Part shown: positions 13,127 through 13,783 of the stretch, in pieces
Layout: each line of letters starts with the position of its first letter
How positions within the stretch are numbered: the first letter of the stretch is position 1
Translations under genes and position numbers: made by a program
DNA from: Bacteroidota bacterium
GTDB lineage: Bacteria > Bacteroidota > Bacteroidia > Cytophagales > Cyclobacteriaceae
Direction of reading: 5' to 3'
DNA: 13,783 nucleotides
Assembly: GCA_023393375.1 (NCBI GenBank)
Contig: JAEWLI010000164.1
Coordinates: 1-13,783, forward strand
Notes under the pieces: model-generated
The model's input: the letters and a program-made list of their open reading frames with translations, nothing else
Databases searched by the model: none
What the model was told of the DNA's origin: nothing

Positions 13127-13783
13127 ATGAATAAAATCATAACTCAGGATAAAATTAATCTGGAAGTATTATTTTTCAAAATGCGGAAAGCTTGGTTTTG
13201 GATAGCATTATCCTTATTTACGGCTTTGGCTATTGCAATATTATATATTCAATATGCTAACCCTGTATATGAAATCAGCTCTTCAGTGATCATAGAAGAT
13301 GAATCCTCCGGGCCTAGAAAAGCTGATGAGCTTTTAACAGCAATGGATGTGCGAGGCATCAGTAAGGGCATTAGCATTGAAGATGAAGTGGGTAAACTTC
13401 AATCCTACTCGATGATTCATAAAGTAATCGATCGGGTGGATTTCCATGTTTCCTATTATGAAACTCCAAATATATGGTTAAACCTTCTCACGGATATAAA
13501 AACAGTAGAGTTATATAGAGATGCACCTTTCTCTATTATCCTTGATTATAATTATCCCCAATTAACGGATGCAGAAATCGAGCTTGAGTTGCTTACAAAA
13601 GATAAGGTAAAAATTATAGTGAATGCAAAAGATGCCGCTTTGTATGATTTTCAACAAATGAAGCAGGTTGCAACTGTCAATAACCTCAAATATGAAAAAA
13701 TTATTGATATAAATTCACCCTATCATGATAAGTATCTTAACTTTCAGGTCTCTCTTGTTGACGAGCCTGAGACAGCATTTAAT
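13127..13783 (+). CDS. Chain-length determinant / polysaccharide tyrosine autokinase (Wzz/Wzc type, 3' end outside window)
   Basis: The ATG at 13127 opens a frame that stays open to the last base, 219 residues. A short cytoplasmic segment (ITQDKINLEVLFFKMRKAW) is followed by a transmembrane helix at 23-42. The Wzz hallmark YANPVYEISSSVIIEDESSG comes next, then the ADELLTAMDV and EDEVGKLQSYSMIHKVID blocks. This is the N-terminal Wzz domain of Bacteroidota polysaccharide co-polymerases, which usually end in a cytoplasmic BY-kinase domain with a Tyr cluster (total about 700-800 residues). Whether the kinase is present cannot be seen. It controls polymer length and, with the Wza-like channel, links synthesis to export across the envelope. 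Confidence 0.9.
   Translation, partial: MNKIITQDKINLEVLFFKMRKAWFWIALSLFTALAIAILYIQYANPVYEISSSVIIEDESSGPRKADELLTAMDVRGISKGISIEDEVGKLQSYSMIHKVIDRVDFHVSYYETPNIWLNLLTDIKTVELYRDAPFSIILDYNYPQLTDAEIELELLTKDKVKIIVNAKDAALYDFQQMKQVATVNNLKYEKIIDINSPYHDKYLNFQVSLVDEPETAFN

Overview
The window looks like a chromosomal segment of a Bacteroidota bacterium (Cytophaga/Chitinophaga/Sphingobacteria-like; I cannot place it more narrowly). The grounds are AT-rich DNA, start codons mostly without Shine-Dalgarno sequences, several upstream regions with the Bacteroidota-type -7 element TAnnTTTG, a PD40/TPR cell-envelope protein of the kind fused to OmpA domains in this phylum, and Bacteroidota-style Wza/Wzc exopolysaccharide genes. 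Most of the window is ordinary metabolic and envelope gene content. I see no phage, transposase, CRISPR array, rRNA or tRNA.

Layout. Positions 1-695 (minus) hold the N-terminal part of a TPR/PD40 envelope protein that runs off the left edge. A SatP-type acetate/succinate transporter follows (927-1487, minus). Its upstream region carries a -7 element and a 30-bp CRP-like dyad. A 638-bp non-coding stretch (1488-2125) then holds the most unusual structure in the window: two copies of a three-palindrome REP-like element in inverted orientation around a central hairpin (1702-1929), followed by three short palindromes. Next come DoxX-like (2126-2524, minus), a GNAT acetyltransferase (2685-3092), an alpha/beta hydrolase (3170-3892) and a SnoaL-like protein (3959-4384). 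A GlxA-type AraC regulator (4387-5373, minus) meets SnoaL tail-to-tail and is divergent from a PhnB-like VOC protein (5573-5986). These read as a small stress or detoxification neighbourhood with a possible local regulator.

The centre holds sugar metabolism: galE (6069-7100), then araB and araD on the minus strand (7166-9546) with an inositol-monophosphatase-family gene directly upstream (9630-10625). The order imp-araD-araB suggests one unit for L-ribulose(-5-P) catabolism. araA, which makes L-ribulose, is not in the window.

The right part has a lipoprotein of unknown function (10769-11908, minus) with its own terminator, a 435-bp AT-rich divergent region, and the start of an exopolysaccharide locus: a Wza-family outer-membrane lipoprotein (12344-13093) and the N-terminal 219 residues of a Wzz/Wzc-type chain-length determinant or tyrosine autokinase that runs off the right edge. 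GalE could feed UDP-galactose-type precursors to this locus.
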